Position numbers and translations under genes: made by a program
The notes under the pieces: generated by a model
Told to the model about the DNA's origin: nothing
Database searches by the model: none
Seen by the model: only the letters and a program-made list of their open reading frames with translations
NCBI GenBank assembly: GCA_041671765.1
Contig: JBAZAX010000025.1
Location: forward strand, 1 to 20,989
DNA: 20,989 bases
Direction: 5' to 3'
DNA from: JBAZAX01 sp041671765
GTDB taxonomy: Bacteria; Babelota; Babeliae; Babelales; RVW-14
Shown here: positions 1 through 7,338 of the stretch, in pieces
Layout: each line of letters begins with the position of its first letter
Numbering within the stretch: position 1 is the first letter of the stretch

Positions 1-106
1 TTATTAAATTTGCAGGATTTGTTTCAGAACTATCTGCAAATAAAGATCTATAGTTACTCGAAATAATAAAGCATGTAATAAAAAGAAGAAGCTTTTTTCG
101 TTTCAC
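1..106 (-). CDS. Partial gene for an exported protein, N-terminus only (runs off the left edge)
   Basis: Reading the minus strand from 106, a GTG codon (104-106) opens a frame that stays open to position 1. It begins MKRKKLLLFITCFIISSNY and continues RSLFADSSETNPANLI. This is a basic n-region, a hydrophobic core and a plausible cleavage site after LFA, so an exported protein. The GTG shares one base with the TAG stop of the ATPase gene upstream (TAGTG). AAGGGGTGG lies 5 bases before the GTG and serves as ribosome binding site, so translation is probably coupled to the ATPase. The arrangement copies that of the second ATPase gene and its partner (17056-18021), and the leader residues SNYRSLFAD resemble SNYSPLLAHCAD of that partner. 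Only 35 codons are visible, so no function can be assigned. Confidence 0.6.
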   Translation of the reverse strand, partial: MKRKKLLLFITCFIISSNYRSLFADSSETNPANLI

Positions 107-1755
107 TAAAACCACCCCTTGTATTGCATTTGTGTAACGGGTAAAGATCCAGCCCATTCATTGCGTTCATTTTCCCATTGCATTGTTTGTTGTAGGCTAT
201 GCTTTGTTTCGTTTATTACCGCCTGTGCAATATCATCGGTCAGTTGTTTAGATTCTTGTCTCCGCGCTCGAATAATCATCTCCTCAGCAACAAATTTAAT
301 AGCGCGCGGTGAAAATCCCTCGAGGCTATTGGCATAAGTTGAAATCAAATTTGTAATGTCTCGGCTTAAATTAATGATGGCATTTTCATTTTTTTGTGCG
401 AATTTTGTAAGATACATTAAAAGAATTTTTTCTCGTTCAGCGGCTTGTGGTAGAGTAAATTCGATATTTATCCCAATACGATTTGTGATTGCATCATCTA
501 GTTTGAACGGATGATTAGTTGCAAAAATAAACATTACATTTTCTTGGGATTGATCTGAAATAAGTGCTAAAAACGTATTAATGAAATCTTGTGTTGCCTT
601 GGATGTGCTTAGTAACTTCCTATTTGCAAACAGTGACTCAGCTTCATCAATAAAAACAATAAGGCCTTTAGGACTTTTTTTAGCCCAATTTAGAAGTTTG
701 CGTAATTCATTATTCGCATGATTTAGATCTGTAATTTTTGCAAATTCTGAACCGGATGTTAATGCATAATCAAGCCCTGACGTTTGTGCCAAAGCCTTAA
801 CAAAAGCAGTTTTACCTGTTCCGGGAGCTCCATAAAAAAGAATATTAGGAAGCGCTTCTTCATACTCTCTTGCAGATTGCACACGTAATAAAAGATCTAA
901 AAGTTGTTTTTGCAAAGATGGTGCAAAGACTAAATCATCAATATCTGCTTTCTGTTTGGACTTAAATTGTCCAAACCATTCGGTTTGAAACCATTCGGTT
1001 TTCAACCATCCGGTTTTTGAAGTTTCGCTGATAACTTGTGGTTGTGTTAAATAATTTGCAAGCATCGGTACGCCGTATTTAATCGTATATATACACAGTG
1101 CACTTGCAATTATTGCAAGTGCAATCTTTGACATTGTTTTTGAATCTCCCATTATTTCTCGAATATTTTTCCATTTTTCCTTTTCAGTTTCAACATTTGC
1201 CTGAGCCATAACTTTTGCTTCTTGTTCATATATTCCAAGATCTTTTTTTAGTTTTATTTTTGCTTCGAAATGCTCATTTTTTCTTCTGGCAGCATCTGTT
1301 AGTTTTTCTTCTTCTCTTGTAACTTGCTCTGTGAGCTCAGCACTTAACTGCTCATATTTGCGTTCTAAGTTTTTTGTAGCAACCAGTATTTGTTGTTCCA
1401 CTTGTACTTGTGAACCATGTGCTTGATCTAATCCTGATGCGATTTTGTTTGCAAGTTCCGAGGTTCGATTTGCCATAGCAAGAGCTTTTGCGGATTCTTC
1501 TGCCGCATTTATAGCCCTACTGTTTGAACTATGTGCTATAGCCATAGATTCATTTAACCCTTGGATAATCTGCTGTGTTTGTTCAAAAAGATTTTGTGCA
1601 AGGCGCATTGCTGGCGCTATAACATCTTGGGCGCTAATTTGTTCTTCCTGTACAGGACGTGATGCTTGTTTTTGAGAAGCAATATTTGGAGTATTAAGAA
1701 TACTGATGATACTTACTATGGTCGTTACAATAAACAACCGTTTATGAATTGTCAT
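106..1755 (-). CDS. ATAD3-like membrane AAA ATPase with coiled coil (copy 1)
   Basis: 549 aa. Residues 1-20 form a hydrophobic signal or anchor segment; 40-205 are Ala/Gln/Glu/Lys-rich and heptad-like (coiled coil); 209-231 is a membrane span; 275-535 is an AAA domain. Visible motifs are Walker A GAPGTGKT (309-316), Walker B LIVFIDE (365-371), sensor-1 N414 in FATN, arginine finger R427 in TNRIG, and sensor-2-like FSPRA (481-485). Beyond generic AAA features, it resembles eukaryotic ATAD3 as I recall that family: an ETSK segment just after the membrane span, FAPSLQKQL before the domain, SGLDYALTSGSEFA after Walker A, and a Gln-rich C-terminal helix. ATP binding puts the AAA domain in the cytoplasm, so the coiled coil is probably outside the inner membrane. 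The start is ATG at 1755, with a weak GAAAG upstream; the paralogue begins at the equivalent residue. Substrate unknown. Confidence 0.9.
   Translation of the reverse strand: MTIHKRLFIVTTIVSIISILNTPNIASQKQASRPVQEEQISAQDVIAPAMRLAQNLFEQTQQIIQGLNESMAIAHSSNSRAINAAEESAKALAMANRTSELANKIASGLDQAHGSQVQVEQQILVATKNLERKYEQLSAELTEQVTREEEKLTDAARRKNEHFEAKIKLKKDLGIYEQEAKVMAQANVETEKEKWKNIREIMGDSKTMSKIALAIIASALCIYTIKYGVPMLANYLTQPQVISETSKTGWLKTEWFQTEWFGQFKSKQKADIDDLVFAPSLQKQLLDLLLRVQSAREYEEALPNILFYGAPGTGKTAFVKALAQTSGLDYALTSGSEFAKITDLNHANNELRKLLNWAKKSPKGLIVFIDEAESLFANRKLLSTSKATQDFINTFLALISDQSQENVMFIFATNHPFKLDDAITNRIGINIEFTLPQAAEREKILLMYLTKFAQKNENAIINLSRDITNLISTYANSLEGFSPRAIKFVAEEMIIRARRQESKQLTDDIAQAVINETKHSLQQTMQWENERNEWAGSLPVTQMQYKGWF
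973..1017 (-). repeat. Three tandem 15-bp units coding pentapeptide repeats
   Basis: Units at 973-987, 988-1002 and 1003-1017 are near-copies of AAACCATTCGGTTTK on the plus strand. On the coding strand they specify KTGWL, KTEWF and QTEWF (residues 247-261). They lie in the linker between the membrane span and the AAA domain of ATPase copy 1. The paralogue at 18005-19477 has only about one unit there (PKLFEWFKPKQ), so this is a lineage-specific in-frame expansion. Confidence 0.85.
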
Positions 1756-2085
1756 TATATGATCTTTCGCAAGTTTCGTATTTTTATCAAGGCTTACGTA
1801 TTAATTTATTTGAAATGCTTAATTTGAGAAATGTACAAGCGCCCGCCCATCAACATCTTGTTAATAAATGATATCAAAAAAACTTTAGCCGGCAGAAGAC
1901 TTTCAATGTTTTTGATAAACTTTCAACTGAAATACTCATCTTTTGCAAAAAATGCAAATTACTTTATCTATCGGAAGTTATTATGTATTTATCCGAAACA
2001 ATGAAAAATAAATAAAGTATTTGTATCTTGGATATTATAGACGTAAAAAAGTTTATGAAATTGATAAAAGATGGGATATAAATTT
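1756..2085. other. Intergenic region between divergent genes
   Basis: 330 A/T-rich bases separate the left-running ATPase gene from the right-running gene at 2086. Both promoters must lie here unless the ATPase is read from farther right. I see no convincing -35/-10 pair for either gene, no RNA gene and no strong hairpin. The ATG at 2071 is in frame with the downstream gene but is less suitable as its start. Confidence 0.5.
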
Positions 2086-2646
2086 ATGAATAATAAAAAT
2101 CACAAATGTAATATGCTTTTATTGGCGATGAGTTGTCTTTATTTTTTTTGTTGCAATGGGCAAGAGTCTGTTAATAATGAACAACAACAAGTTTCAACAC
2201 TTCGAAACACTGGGGTTGTTGGTATAGACTCAGCAATTTTTGAAAAAAATGCTGAAGATGATTTGTTAAAGAGTGTTCAAAAACTTGTGATTGATGCCAA
2301 GAGTGCAGGTATTTTAGATGAAGAGACAGCAAAGATATTAATGGCTTATTCTATTTTGGACAATGTATCAACGCAAGAGGCGCAAAAATTCTTAATTGCA
2401 GCTGAGTTGGCTGGTTTATCAAATCAAACAAGATCTATAGATTTTAATTCTGCCATTGCCGCTTCGAATAAAAGTGGATCAGGTGAAAGACTCGCGTGGA
2501 TCTGCTGTTGTTCTGTTTTGGTTGGTGTCATTTGTGTTTTAATTTACGATAAATACAACTATGGGACACTGGATGGATTAAAACGCGATTTAACCAATGT
2601 TATGCATAAAGCTGATCGATACATTAGATCTTTTGCAAAACGCTAA
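2086..2646 (+). CDS. Small exported membrane protein, unknown function
   Basis: 186 aa from ATG 2086. An in-frame ATG at 2071 would add five residues but moves the leader away from the N-terminus. The N-terminus MNNKNHKCNMLLLAMSCLYF then FCCNGQ is a signal-peptide-like segment. Cysteines 22-23 could be lipidated, but the residues before them do not match a standard lipobox. Residues 60-115 look alpha-helical and amphipathic. Residues 136-154 (LAWICCCSVLVGVICVLIY) form a membrane span, and a short basic tail ends KADRYIRSFAKR. The predicted form is a mostly extracytoplasmic protein with a C-terminal anchor. No family is recognised. It converges with the 2668-4842 gene, with 21 bases between the stops. 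Confidence 0.7.
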   Translation: MNNKNHKCNMLLLAMSCLYFFCCNGQESVNNEQQQVSTLRNTGVVGIDSAIFEKNAEDDLLKSVQKLVIDAKSAGILDEETAKILMAYSILDNVSTQEAQKFLIAAELAGLSNQTRSIDFNSAIAASNKSGSGERLAWICCCSVLVGVICVLIYDKYNYGTLDGLKRDLTNVMHKADRYIRSFAKR

Positions 2647-2667
2647 AAGCGCCCCAGAAAATAGTTT

Positions 2668-4842
2668 TTATTTAAGATTTAACTTGGCAGCTAATGTAGT
2701 GTGAATTGCTTTTCCTGCATCGCGAGCGGCTAAATCGATCTTATCTATGACATTTGGCTCAATTATTAATTGAGCAAGTATACTTTTTAGGTCTTTTCTG
2801 GACGAAATATTATCTATTGCTGCCCAAAGCTCTTTTTCACTTTTTCTTGAAGCGTTTACCTTTTGGGGAACAATATCGGATTTTATGAGTTCTTCATAGG
2901 TTGATGTAAGTATTAAAATTAAGGTTGCTCTATTTTTTTCTGCGATGCTTATTGGATCATAGCTTTTAAACAATCTACTCAATAAACTTATTGCAATTTC
3001 TCTTATTACATTTCCGATTCGTTTTTTTATTTCAATTGTGGTTCCATCAGCAAATATTATCTTTTTTGTTTTTTCTTTTACTGTATCTTTCGTTTCTAAT
3101 TTTAGACCATTTAAAATATTTATAGCCCAGCTTCTTGCATGAGCATGTGATTGGGCGCTGTTTTTTGTGATATTAACAAGATCCTGCATTGTCCATTTAT
3201 CAAATTTATTAGTAGATTTGTTAAATGTTGCCGAAAATTCTAAAGAATTTTTTGAGCCTTTTTTTGTTTTTGTTTTGTTTGTTGTAGCTCGTTCAGGAGT
3301 TCTTGTGATTAGGGGATTTTGGAATGCGAATACAAATAACACATCAGGTCGAGTAGCTACTTTTTTCAGGATTATAGGAGATTCCTGTGGCGCCTCATAA
3401 TCAGCACCATCGTCAGTTTTTTCTTCAAAACTTTCCGGTACTGAATCACTTTCCGTTGGGACCATTATGCAAAGAGATGGTTCCGGATAATATGCTCCAC
3501 GTGGAAGATGTTTTGTGGTTGCTTCTCTTACGCGCATGTCTAATTCGCTCGCAAGCCTTATCATTGGATTATTAGAATCAAATAAATATCCTGTTGTCAT
3601 TGCACCTATTTTATTTTTTGTTTGCAGATCCACTTGAGTGTATGTAGTAAAACAGCCGTTAAATAAGCTTGTATCTGCGTCACAGAAAAATAAATAAATA
3701 TTTGCTGTAGGATTAGTTTGCCTGAAAATATGAACAAGTTCTCTGGTCAATTCGTGATTTTTTATCATTTCTCTGATTCTTCGATATGGAACCATTCTTC
3801 GACTTCGGTCTTTGCTATTTTCGGTATTTCTTCTAAACTGTCTTGCCCTTGCAGCATCTTTTTTCTTTAATTGTTGATAAAAGCTGCGAATTTCCTCATA
3901 AGACGGTGGGTTTCCGCTGGATTTATTTTTTGCCGGATTGATTCTTTTCCAAGGAAAATCCCAAAACACTGCAAAATATCTAACCTGTAATTCAGCCGAA
4001 ACAGTTTTTTCTAATTCTTCTTCGAGTAATCTATTTTTTCTAGAACTTAAGGATCGAGGTCTATTTAATCCAATGATTACTGATAAATGATCCAATTGTT
4101 GTTTTTTTAGCGTTTGATCAGATGTTGCCAAAAACGCTTCTTGAGAAATTTTTGTTGTAAGTGATTGAGTTATTCCGGAACTTTGGGTTGCACCAACTTT
4201 TGCTTTATCTGTTTTTTTGCGAGTTAAGGAGTGAGAAAGCACTTTTCCTCTTTTTTTATAATCTATGCAAAATGGTGGAGTGGTGAAGTCCTCATCAGAA
4301 AAAGTATATTTTCCGGTATCAGATTCCGAATCAGTATCATCTGTTTCGCTGTCTGACGGAACATATGCCGGGATATTAGCCACAAAGCATGGCATAGGGG
4401 GTGTTGCTGGCGCTTCAGCCGCAGGTGAATCTGGATATTCACAGGCTTGTGCTGTTGTAGCAACTTCAGAATCATCTTCAGAATAATATTCAGTGTCATC
4501 GAATGGTTGCAAAGAACCTTGTTGTGTTGAAGAGCTTGATGAAAGCATTGGACTAGAATGTTGTTCAGTTTCTCTGGCTATCTCTGCAGCAAGTTGAGCA
4601 TCTTGTTGTTCCTGCTTTTTTCTTTTTAGAGCAGCAAGCGTAGCGTTTCTAGCAGCCTGTTTTTCTTGTTCTTCCTGTTCCCATTTTTTAACTTGCTCGT
4701 CAGACGCCCTTTTTTTGCCCTTATCTTTTTTTTGTTCAGACGTGGAACCCGTTTTATCATCATCAGATTTCATAGCGCAAAGGTTAAATTGTGATATGAC
4801 TATGAAAAACAAGAATGTAAAAATGTTGAGAAACCTTTTCAT
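2668..4842 (-). CDS. Large exported protein with acidic N-terminal half and a DAD motif
   Basis: 724 aa from ATG 4842, preceded by GGGGGTTATA, a good ribosome binding site; a TTG twelve bases upstream is in frame but unlikely. Residues 1-23 form a signal peptide (MKRFLNIFTFLFFIVISQFN, then LCA). Residues 25-95 are charged and Lys/Glu/Gln-rich, probably helical. Residues 97-185 are Ser/Asp/Glu/Pro-rich and probably disordered. From about 250 the protein looks folded: DHLSVIIGLNRPRSLSSRKN, RYFAVFWDFPWKR (288-300), then NIYLFFCDADTSLFNG (381-396), where a strand runs into an Asp-x-Asp motif, and later LPRGAYYPEPSLCI. I recall similar YFCxxDxDxxxFNG and YYPEPxLC stretches in secreted proteins of Dependentiae but cannot check this. 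The DAD could bind a metal-nucleotide as in glycosyltransferases, but no fold is proven. It probably acts outside the cytoplasm. Confidence 0.8.
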   Translation of the reverse strand: MKRFLNIFTFLFFIVISQFNLCAMKSDDDKTGSTSEQKKDKGKKRASDEQVKKWEQEEQEKQAARNATLAALKRKKQEQQDAQLAAEIARETEQHSSPMLSSSSSTQQGSLQPFDDTEYYSEDDSEVATTAQACEYPDSPAAEAPATPPMPCFVANIPAYVPSDSETDDTDSESDTGKYTFSDEDFTTPPFCIDYKKRGKVLSHSLTRKKTDKAKVGATQSSGITQSLTTKISQEAFLATSDQTLKKQQLDHLSVIIGLNRPRSLSSRKNRLLEEELEKTVSAELQVRYFAVFWDFPWKRINPAKNKSSGNPPSYEEIRSFYQQLKKKDAARARQFRRNTENSKDRSRRMVPYRRIREMIKNHELTRELVHIFRQTNPTANIYLFFCDADTSLFNGCFTTYTQVDLQTKNKIGAMTTGYLFDSNNPMIRLASELDMRVREATTKHLPRGAYYPEPSLCIMVPTESDSVPESFEEKTDDGADYEAPQESPIILKKVATRPDVLFVFAFQNPLITRTPERATTNKTKTKKGSKNSLEFSATFNKSTNKFDKWTMQDLVNITKNSAQSHAHARSWAINILNGLKLETKDTVKEKTKKIIFADGTTIEIKKRIGNVIREIAISLLSRLFKSYDPISIAEKNRATLILILTSTYEELIKSDIVPQKVNASRKSEKELWAAIDNISSRKDLKSILAQLIIEPNVIDKIDLAARDAGKAIHTTLAAKLNLK

Positions 4843-5191
4843 TATAACCCCCAAATTATTAGAAAAATAAATTATATAAAATCCTATTTTTAAAAAATAT
4901 AATATTCAAAATATTTAATATTTCTAATTATAATTATATATAATTATAGATTGTATGTAAAACGCCTGTATTCTGCCCAATATTATTGATTAAATCACGT
5001 AATATTGGGTTATTTGCTGCAAAGGTGTACTTTTTAGGGGTTTTATTTGCGAAAAATTAAAGCTTTTAAGCTTGTAATGTGAATTTAATGTGAGTTTCTT
5101 GTTTAAAAAACACTAATTTTGTTACATTAATTTAGAAATCACAAAGTATATATTAAAAAAGTATATAAGGTTAAGAAAGAGGGTAGGCGTT
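4843..5191. other. A/T-rich intergenic region between divergent genes
   Basis: 349 bases, extremely A/T-rich in 4855-4950, lie between two divergently read genes and should hold both promoters. A strong dyad at 4976-5009 is listed separately. A short direct repeat AAGTATATA occurs at 5144-5152 and 5159-5167, just before the gene at 5192. No open frame of note and no RNA gene were seen. Confidence 0.5.
4976..5009. promoter_or_regulatory. Nested inverted repeat, candidate operator
   Basis: Arms CCCAATATTA (4976-4985) and TAATATTGGG (5000-5009) are perfect complements. Inside them TGATT (4987-4991) and AATCA (4993-4997) form a second dyad around one base. No T-run follows on either strand, so an intrinsic terminator is unlikely. 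The position midway between divergent genes (4842 minus, 5192 plus) fits a repressor or activator site. The binding protein is unknown. Confidence 0.45.
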
Positions 5192-5728
5192 ATGGTGAAG
5201 AAATCTTTTCCTTTGTCTAAAGTTTATCAACTGCTTGAGCCTGGACCGGTTATAATGGTTACAACTTCGTTGAATGGCAAAGCAAATATTATGACGATGT
5301 CTTGGCATATGATGATTGATTTTGAACCACCAATTTTGGCCATCGTGATGAGTAACCAAAACTATTCTTTCAATAATTTAAAAAAAACTAAAGAGTGTGT
5401 TATTAATATTCCAACTGTAGATTTAGCTTTAAAAGTTGTGGGTGTTGGAAATACTTCTGGCTCAAAAATTGATAAATTCAAGAAATTTAGCCTTACACAA
5501 GAGTTAGCTTCTCAAGTTAAAGTTCCGATGATTGCTGAGTGTTATGCAAATTTAGAATGCAAGGTGATCGACACGAAAATGTCATCAAAATATAATATCT
5601 TTATTCTAGAGTGTGTAAAAGCGTGGATTACTCCATCTAAAAAAAGACATATTACTATTCATCATTGTGGTAATGGTGTTTTTACTGTTGACGGTAGGAT
5701 TATTAAGTTGCCCAGCAAAAAGAAATGA
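5192..5728 (+). CDS. Flavin reductase-like protein (FMN-binding split barrel)
   Basis: 178 aa, ATG preceded by AGAGGGTAGGCGTT. The sequence fits the flavin reductase-like family (DIM6/NTAB type) of the FMN-binding split-barrel fold. PGPVIMVTTSLNGKANIMTM (18-37) matches the first strands that hold FMN; SWHMMIDFEPPILAIVMSNQ (38-57) carries the family's P-P-h motif; YSFNNLKKTKECVINIP follows; and GVGNTSGSKIDKF (86-98) matches the loop before the specificity helix. Length is close to the family's usual 160-200 aa. Members bind FMN and either reduce flavin with NAD(P)H or act in related redox roles; which applies here cannot be seen. There is no signal peptide, so it is cytoplasmic. The ferritin-like gene starts 43 bases downstream on the same strand, so the two are probably co-transcribed. 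A reductase next to a ferritin could support iron release, but that is only a suggestion. Confidence 0.85.
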   Translation: MVKKSFPLSKVYQLLEPGPVIMVTTSLNGKANIMTMSWHMMIDFEPPILAIVMSNQNYSFNNLKKTKECVINIPTVDLALKVVGVGNTSGSKIDKFKKFSLTQELASQVKVPMIAECYANLECKVIDTKMSSKYNIFILECVKAWITPSKKRHITIHHCGNGVFTVDGRIIKLPSKKK

Positions 5729-5771
5729 TTTGTGTTGTAAAAATTAGGGGTATTGTTACATGAGGATTTTT

Positions 5772-6365
5772 ATGGAGAGAAATATAAATTTTTATGGTGC
5801 GTGCATTTTTATATTGGCTATTTTATCTGCTTGTTCCACTGGCAAGAAAGAAAGCTCAACTAATGTAACGTCAGCTTTAAAAGATAAACAGTCCCAAAAT
5901 GTAAAAAGTGATGTTGCTTTACTTATAAATAAATTAGTTACGGCATTTGCCGATGAATGGATGGCAAGTTATCAGTATTGGATGGCAGCAAAATTAGTTC
6001 AAGGTGAATTGCGTTCGCAGGTAGTTAAAGAATTAATCGAACATTACAATGATGAAATGCGGCATGCAGACATGATTGCAAAACGCCTTATTGAGTTGAA
6101 TGGTGATTTTCGTATGTTTCCACAAGATTGGCATAAAATCGGGGGGTGCCATTATGACTCAATTACAGAAAGCAGTGTTATTTCGGTATTGAACGAAAAT
6201 ATTAAAGGTGAACAGTGTGCAATAGATTTCTATCAAAATTTATTGGAAATGGTTAAGGGTAAGGACGAAAAAACATACAGCATAATTTTAGAAATTTTGA
6301 ATGACGAAATTAAACATAAGAAAGATTTGCAAGAACTACATCAAGCGCTTCCAATATTAAAATAA
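5772..6365 (+). CDS. Exported ferritin-like di-iron lipoprotein
   Basis: 197 aa from ATG 5772, chosen because GAGG stands six bases before it and the leader then has normal length; ATG 5760 is the alternative. The leader MERNINFYGACIFILAILSA is followed by C21 in a clear lipobox (LSAC), so the mature protein should be a lipoprotein. Residues 45-192 form a four-helix ferritin-like domain with a complete set of di-iron ligands: E62 (DEWMASYQYW), E95 and H98 (DEMRHAD), E147 (GEQCAIDFY), E179 and H182 (DEIKHKKDL). This is the bacterioferritin/rubrerythrin/Dps-like pattern; no rubredoxin domain is present. Known relatives oxidise Fe(II) or detoxify peroxide, mostly in the cytoplasm, so an exported, lipid-anchored version is unusual. 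Its stop lies two bases from that of the converging gene at 6368. Confidence 0.85.
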   Translation: MERNINFYGACIFILAILSACSTGKKESSTNVTSALKDKQSQNVKSDVALLINKLVTAFADEWMASYQYWMAAKLVQGELRSQVVKELIEHYNDEMRHADMIAKRLIELNGDFRMFPQDWHKIGGCHYDSITESSVISVLNENIKGEQCAIDFYQNLLEMVKGKDEKTYSIILEILNDEIKHKKDLQELHQALPILK

Positions 6366-6367
6366 TT

Positions 6368-7324
6368 TTATTTGAATAAATACTGAATCATCGATTTAAT
6401 CATTTGCGGAAGAGAATTGAAGGTTTCATCCAACTCCAGATTCTCGAGTGCTATTTCTTTGCTATTTTGCAAAATATACGCAAATAATATGAGCTGGTTT
6501 ATTCTTAAATCGTGTAGTAATTTATCTGCTATAATCATATCACCAAGAGAAATGATATACCGCCCTTTTGTAGTTGTTACAAACATTGCTCCGGATATTT
6601 TATTCCACGATACAGTGGCAATTAGTCCTGACATTCCAGTTTTTAGGCAACATAGTTTTTTACCGGAGTTCCAACTGTAAATATCAATGTCTCCTGCCGT
6701 ATTTAAAACTATTAAAAGATGCTTGATTATCTCCATGTGTGCTGTTGGAATTTGAGTTGTTATAAATCCAATTTCGCTTAGATCTCTTAAATTCCAAAAT
6801 CGTATTATGTTTGAGTTTACTTGTGCAGTTGCCAAAATTTTAGATTTTGCATTCATGCAAGAAAAGGCTCCATCTTGTTTTTTTACACTGAGCACCTCTT
6901 TTGTGGTCAAATCAAGTGAACTTAGAACGCCATCTGTGCGAGCGGTAAAGAGCTTGTGCTTTTTGCAAAGCGTTTTTTCGGAGAGCCTAGGCTGAATATT
7001 TTGAGTTTCTCTGTCAGATAAATCCGAAAATATTGATGTATGGCGTTGGGTTGATGCTAAAAAATTGAGCATGATTACTCTACAAAATTCCAGATTGTTA
7101 AGTAATACAAAATCATTAATGTCTTCTGAAAACTCTTGAAAACATTGAGGGAGCGTTGAAAGGGTGTGTACTGATTCCTGTAAATTACGAAGGGCACATA
7201 ATCTATTGTATGCTTGTTGTTGTAGCGAAGGGGTGTCTCTTTGTATCATGGGAAATAAGCTATGTTTCATGGTACATAGTAAAAGTATGATTATGATAAT
7301 ATATATTTTTGATTTAATATTCAT
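6368..7324 (-). CDS. Exported beta-propeller-like protein (WD40-type), paralogue of the next gene
   Basis: 318 aa, ATG preceded by AGGAATTTTTT. Residues 1-25 are a signal peptide. Residues 30-120 look helical. From about 125 the chain shows blade-like repeats of a small turn followed by a strand and a polar turn: DGVLSSLDLTTKEVL (131-145), SNIIRFWNLRDLSEI (171-185), GDIDIYSWNSGKKLC (211-225), KGRYIISLGD. These resemble degenerate WD40 or quinoprotein-like blades, too few for a full seven-blade ring. The C-terminus (LRINQLILFAYIL, then SLPQMIKSMIQYLFK) resembles the C-terminus of the neighbouring 276-aa protein, so the two are probably duplicates. It is last in an operon with that gene (14-base gap) and the phosphatase. 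A scaffold or binding role outside the cytoplasm is an inference. Confidence 0.75.
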   Translation of the reverse strand: MNIKSKIYIIIIILLLCTMKHSLFPMIQRDTPSLQQQAYNRLCALRNLQESVHTLSTLPQCFQEFSEDINDFVLLNNLEFCRVIMLNFLASTQRHTSIFSDLSDRETQNIQPRLSEKTLCKKHKLFTARTDGVLSSLDLTTKEVLSVKKQDGAFSCMNAKSKILATAQVNSNIIRFWNLRDLSEIGFITTQIPTAHMEIIKHLLIVLNTAGDIDIYSWNSGKKLCCLKTGMSGLIATVSWNKISGAMFVTTTKGRYIISLGDMIIADKLLHDLRINQLILFAYILQNSKEIALENLELDETFNSLPQMIKSMIQYLFK

Positions 7325-7338
7325 AAAAAATTCCTATT

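Noticed and set aside
106..1755. FtsH-type protease
   Set aside because: No HExxH zinc-protease motif or protease domain follows the AAA module, and the coiled coil and ETSK segment point to ATAD3 instead.
2636..2656. CGCT-AAA-AGCG at the end of the 186-aa gene as a terminator
   Set aside because: The stem is only four base pairs and has no proper T-run directly after it.
4263..4499. Open frames on both strands inside the acidic part of the 724-aa gene
   Set aside because: They are out-of-frame shadows of a low-complexity coding region, without ribosome binding sites or sensible composition.
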